From positions 310,001 to 374,000 of the forward strand of contig JAIUOB010000005.1 of NCBI GenBank assembly GCA_020161135.1: a stretch of DNA of 64,000 nt. The letters are read 5' to 3'. Shown one piece after another: positions 62,017-64,000 of the stretch; position 1 is the stretch's first letter; every line of letters begins with the position of its first letter. The notes under the pieces were generated by a model. That model made no database searches. It was not told the DNA's origin and saw only the letters and a program-made list of their open reading frames with translations. Source of the DNA: Gemmatimonadota bacterium (GTDB taxonomy: Bacteria; Gemmatimonadota; Gemmatimonadetes; Gemmatimonadales; Gemmatimonadaceae). The translations under genes were made by a program, and so were the position numbers.

Positions 62017-62981
62017 GCGAGTCGCCCGAGCGCGCCCGCGCCCCGTGCGACGCGGGCGACGAGCCACCGCGCGAGCAGGTTCACCACGAGTGTGACAGCC
62101 AACAGCAATGTCGCGACCGACATGAGAGCCGCCACGTGATCGGCCGACGACGCCTCAGCGAACTCGTTGGCGAGCAACGCGGCCATGCTGTACGCGGGGT
62201 CGACGAGCGACGTGGGGAGCGCGTGCCGGTTCCCGATGACCATCGCCACGGCAATGGTCTCGCCCAGTGCGCGCGCGAGGCCCAGCATGACCGCGCCCAC
62301 GAGCCCCGCACGGGCCGACGGAAGCACGGCGTCGCGAATCATCTCCCAGCGCGTTGCGCCGAGCGCCAGCGCCGCCTCTCGCTGCGCACGCGGCACGGCC
62401 AGCAGCACGTCGCGGCTCACGCCGGCGACGTACGGGAGCAGCATGATGGCCAGCAACAGGGCCGCGGCCATCAGGCTCGGGCCGTACGCAGGGCCGGCAA
62501 AGAGATCGCCCAGCACAGGCAAGGCGGCCAGCAGCGGCATGGCCGTGCTGCGCAGGAACGGCACGAGCACGAAGATCCCCCAGAGCCCGTACACGACTGA
62601 CGGAATGGCCGCGAGGACATTCACCACGAAGGCGAGGGGCTCGCGCACCGCGCGGGGCGCCAACTCCGCCGTGACGATGGCGGTGGACAGGGCCAGCGGT
62701 GTCGCAATGCACACCGCCAGCAGCGAGGTGGCCAACGTGCCCACCACCGCGGGGAACGCCCCGAATCGGCCCTTGGGCACGTCCCAGACGAGCCCCGTGA
62801 CGAGGTCCCCGACCCGTGCGCTGAGCGTGGGCCACGACGCCGAGACGAGCAGCGATCCGACCAGGAGCAGCACGCACGGGATGACGGCAGCGCACGCTGC
62901 GATCGTGATGCCATACAGCCGATCGGCCGTCGCGCCGCGCGCGCGCCCGCTTAGGCGCAGGGGGCTACGGACGTCCGTCAC
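62013..62981 (-). CDS. pstC: Phosphate ABC transporter permease PstC
   Basis: Partner channel subunit, 322 residues, six helices with a periplasmic domain between the first two. The contact loop QREAALALGATRWEMIRDAVLPSARAGLVG and LARALGETIAVAMVIGN are diagnostic. Start at the GTG at 62981, overlapping the pstS stop (GTGA). Confidence 0.95.
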   Translation of the reverse strand: MTDVRSPLRLSGRARGATADRLYGITIAACAAVIPCVLLLVGSLLVSASWPTLSARVGDLVTGLVWDVPKGRFGAFPAVVGTLATSLLAVCIATPLALSTAIVTAELAPRAVREPLAFVVNVLAAIPSVVYGLWGIFVLVPFLRSTAMPLLAALPVLGDLFAGPAYGPSLMAAALLLAIMLLPYVAGVSRDVLLAVPRAQREAALALGATRWEMIRDAVLPSARAGLVGAVMLGLARALGETIAVAMVIGNRHALPTSLVDPAYSMAALLANEFAEASSADHVAALMSVATLLLAVTLVVNLLARWLVARVARGAGALGRLA

Positions 62982-64000
62982 GGCATGTCGTCGGGCGGCA
63001 CGAGCCGGTCGAGTCGATCGACGACGCGTGCCGCCGCGTCGGAGGGCAGCGGCACGTAGCCGAGCGAACTCGCGATGTCGCTGCCGTCGAGCAGCGCCCA
63101 CCGCAGGAACTGCGCGATCTGTCGCGTCTTGACCGGACCCACCGCGTCAGGCGCGAGCAGCATCCACGTGAACGACGCGATCGGATACGACTGGGGGCCC
63201 GGCGCGTTGACAAGCGAGAGGCGCAAGTCGGCCGACTCCGCGACCGCGCGCAGGCTGCTGTCGGTCGGCGCCGCGCCCGCTGTCGCGGCAGGCACATCGA
63301 GCGCCGACTCGAGCACCGCGGCGGCCGCCGACGCGATCTCGAAGGGCATGGGCGACACGAAACGGCCCGCACGATTCTGCAGGTGCACGACCGGCAGGCG
63401 ATTCTGCCGCGCGTACACCACTTCCACATAGCCCAATGCGCCCGGCATCTGCTTCACCTGCCCGGCGACTCCTTCGTTCCCCTTGCCGCCGATGCCGACC
63501 GGCCACCGCACATCCTTGCCACGCCCGGGGCCGCTGGCCCACGCCGGGCTCACCGCGGCGAGGAAGTCGCTGAAGATGAACGAGGTGCCGCTGCCGTCGG
63601 CGCGATGCACGACGAGGATGGCGGCATCCGGAAGCGCGACCCTGGGGTTGAGCGCGGCGATGCGCGGGTCGTTCCACCGCGTCACGCGGCCCAGGAAGAT
63701 GTCGGCGAGCACCGTGCCGTCGAGCTGCAGCGGACGCGTGAGTGACGGCAGGTTGTACGTGACGGCCACCGCACCGATGGCCATCGGAATGTGCAGCACG
63801 CGCACCCGCGCGTCGGCGCGTTCGGTGTCGGTCATCGGCACATCGGTCGCGCCGAAGTCGACCGTGCGTGCGACCACCTGACGGATGCCCCCGCCGGAGC
63901 CGATGGACTGGTAGTTGATGCGGACGTTGCGCAACCGCGCGTACTCGTTGAACCAGCGCGCGTACAGCGGATAGGGAAACGTCGCGCCGGCGCCGGTGAG
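62978..64000 (-). CDS. pstS: Phosphate-binding protein PstS (N-terminus beyond window)
   Basis: Periplasmic phosphate receptor of the Pst importer; 340 codons are visible and the signal peptide lies outside. The visible part opens with LTGAGATFPYPLYARWFNEY, the first phosphate-binding block, then NYQSIGSGGGIRQV, DFGATDVPMT, and HRADGSGTSFIFSDFL with the Ser/Thr ligands, all typical of PstS. It is the first gene in view of pstS-pstC-pstA-pstB-pstB-phoU-ppx; promoter and any PHO box are outside the window. Confidence 0.96.
   Translation of the reverse strand, partial: LTGAGATFPYPLYARWFNEYARLRNVRINYQSIGSGGGIRQVVARTVDFGATDVPMTDTERADARVRVLHIPMAIGAVAVTYNLPSLTRPLQLDGTVLADIFLGRVTRWNDPRIAALNPRVALPDAAILVVHRADGSGTSFIFSDFLAAVSPAWASGPGRGKDVRWPVGIGGKGNEGVAGQVKQMPGALGYVEVVYARQNRLPVVHLQNRAGRFVSPMPFEIASAAAAVLESALDVPAATAGAAPTDSSLRAVAESADLRLSLVNAPGPQSYPIASFTWMLLAPDAVGPVKTRQIAQFLRWALLDGSDIASSLGYVPLPSDAAARVVDRLDRLVPPDDMP

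Overview
The window is a GC-rich (roughly two thirds G+C), gene-dense stretch of a Gram-negative bacterial chromosome: 62 protein genes are called, two of them cut by the window edges, plus one tRNA-Leu. Outer-membrane porins, lipoproteins and a 14-gene complex I operon indicate a diderm aerobe. The crtB-cruF-crtI carotenoid set together with a large phosphate and polyphosphate island fits Gemmatimonadota best: Gemmatimonas aurantiaca accumulates polyphosphate and makes a hydrated acyclic (oscillol-type) carotenoid. That assignment is inference, because the window holds no rRNA.

Layout. 1-710: C-terminal half of a cytochrome P450 (+). 848-2732: tig-clpP (-). 2812-6520: carotenoid operon crtB-cruF-small membrane protein-crtI (-), ending in a very strong hairpin. 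6867-22079: nuoABCDEFGHIJKLMN with a malic enzyme gene attached (+), almost every gene overlapping the next by a few bases. 22125-33315: a nine-gene minus-strand operon running GltD-like FAD/Fe-S protein, korA, korB, fdsG, fdsB, fdsA, fdhD, fdsD, mobA, which joins a 2-oxoglutarate:ferredoxin oxidoreductase to an NAD-dependent molybdenum formate dehydrogenase and its maturation genes. The nuo and Kor-Fds operons converge at about 22.1 kb and both handle NADH and low-potential electrons.

33529-43643 is mixed: a sarcosine oxidase-like flavoprotein overlapping a Cys-rich YkgJ-like protein that carries an in-frame 15-bp tandem repeat; a lytic transglycosylase, DUF350 and DUF5995 set behind tRNA-Leu(UAG); a small beta-barrel protein; a PLP decarboxylase; and a tightly overlapped operon of PAP2 phosphatase, glycosyltransferase, DUF2334 deacetylase-like protein and glycosyltransferase, probably for envelope glycolipid or glycan. 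43722-50899 (-) holds a diheme cytochrome c peroxidase, a PhoX-like lipoprotein, an HtrA/Deg protease and DnaK; 51112 is a rhomboid protease.

52077-64000 is a phosphate/polyphosphate island built as two converging operons: DUF47-pit-ppk1-oprO/P (+) against pstS-pstC-pstA-pstB-pstB-phoU-ppx (-). Together they cover outer-membrane entry, low- and high-affinity uptake, regulation, and polyphosphate synthesis and breakdown. A perfect 28-bp palindrome stands directly before ppk1. I saw no insertion sequence, prophage, integrase or CRISPR array. Most start codons lack a clear Shine-Dalgarno sequence, and many genes begin inside the preceding stop codon (ATGA, GTGA or TGATG), so translational coupling looks widespread.
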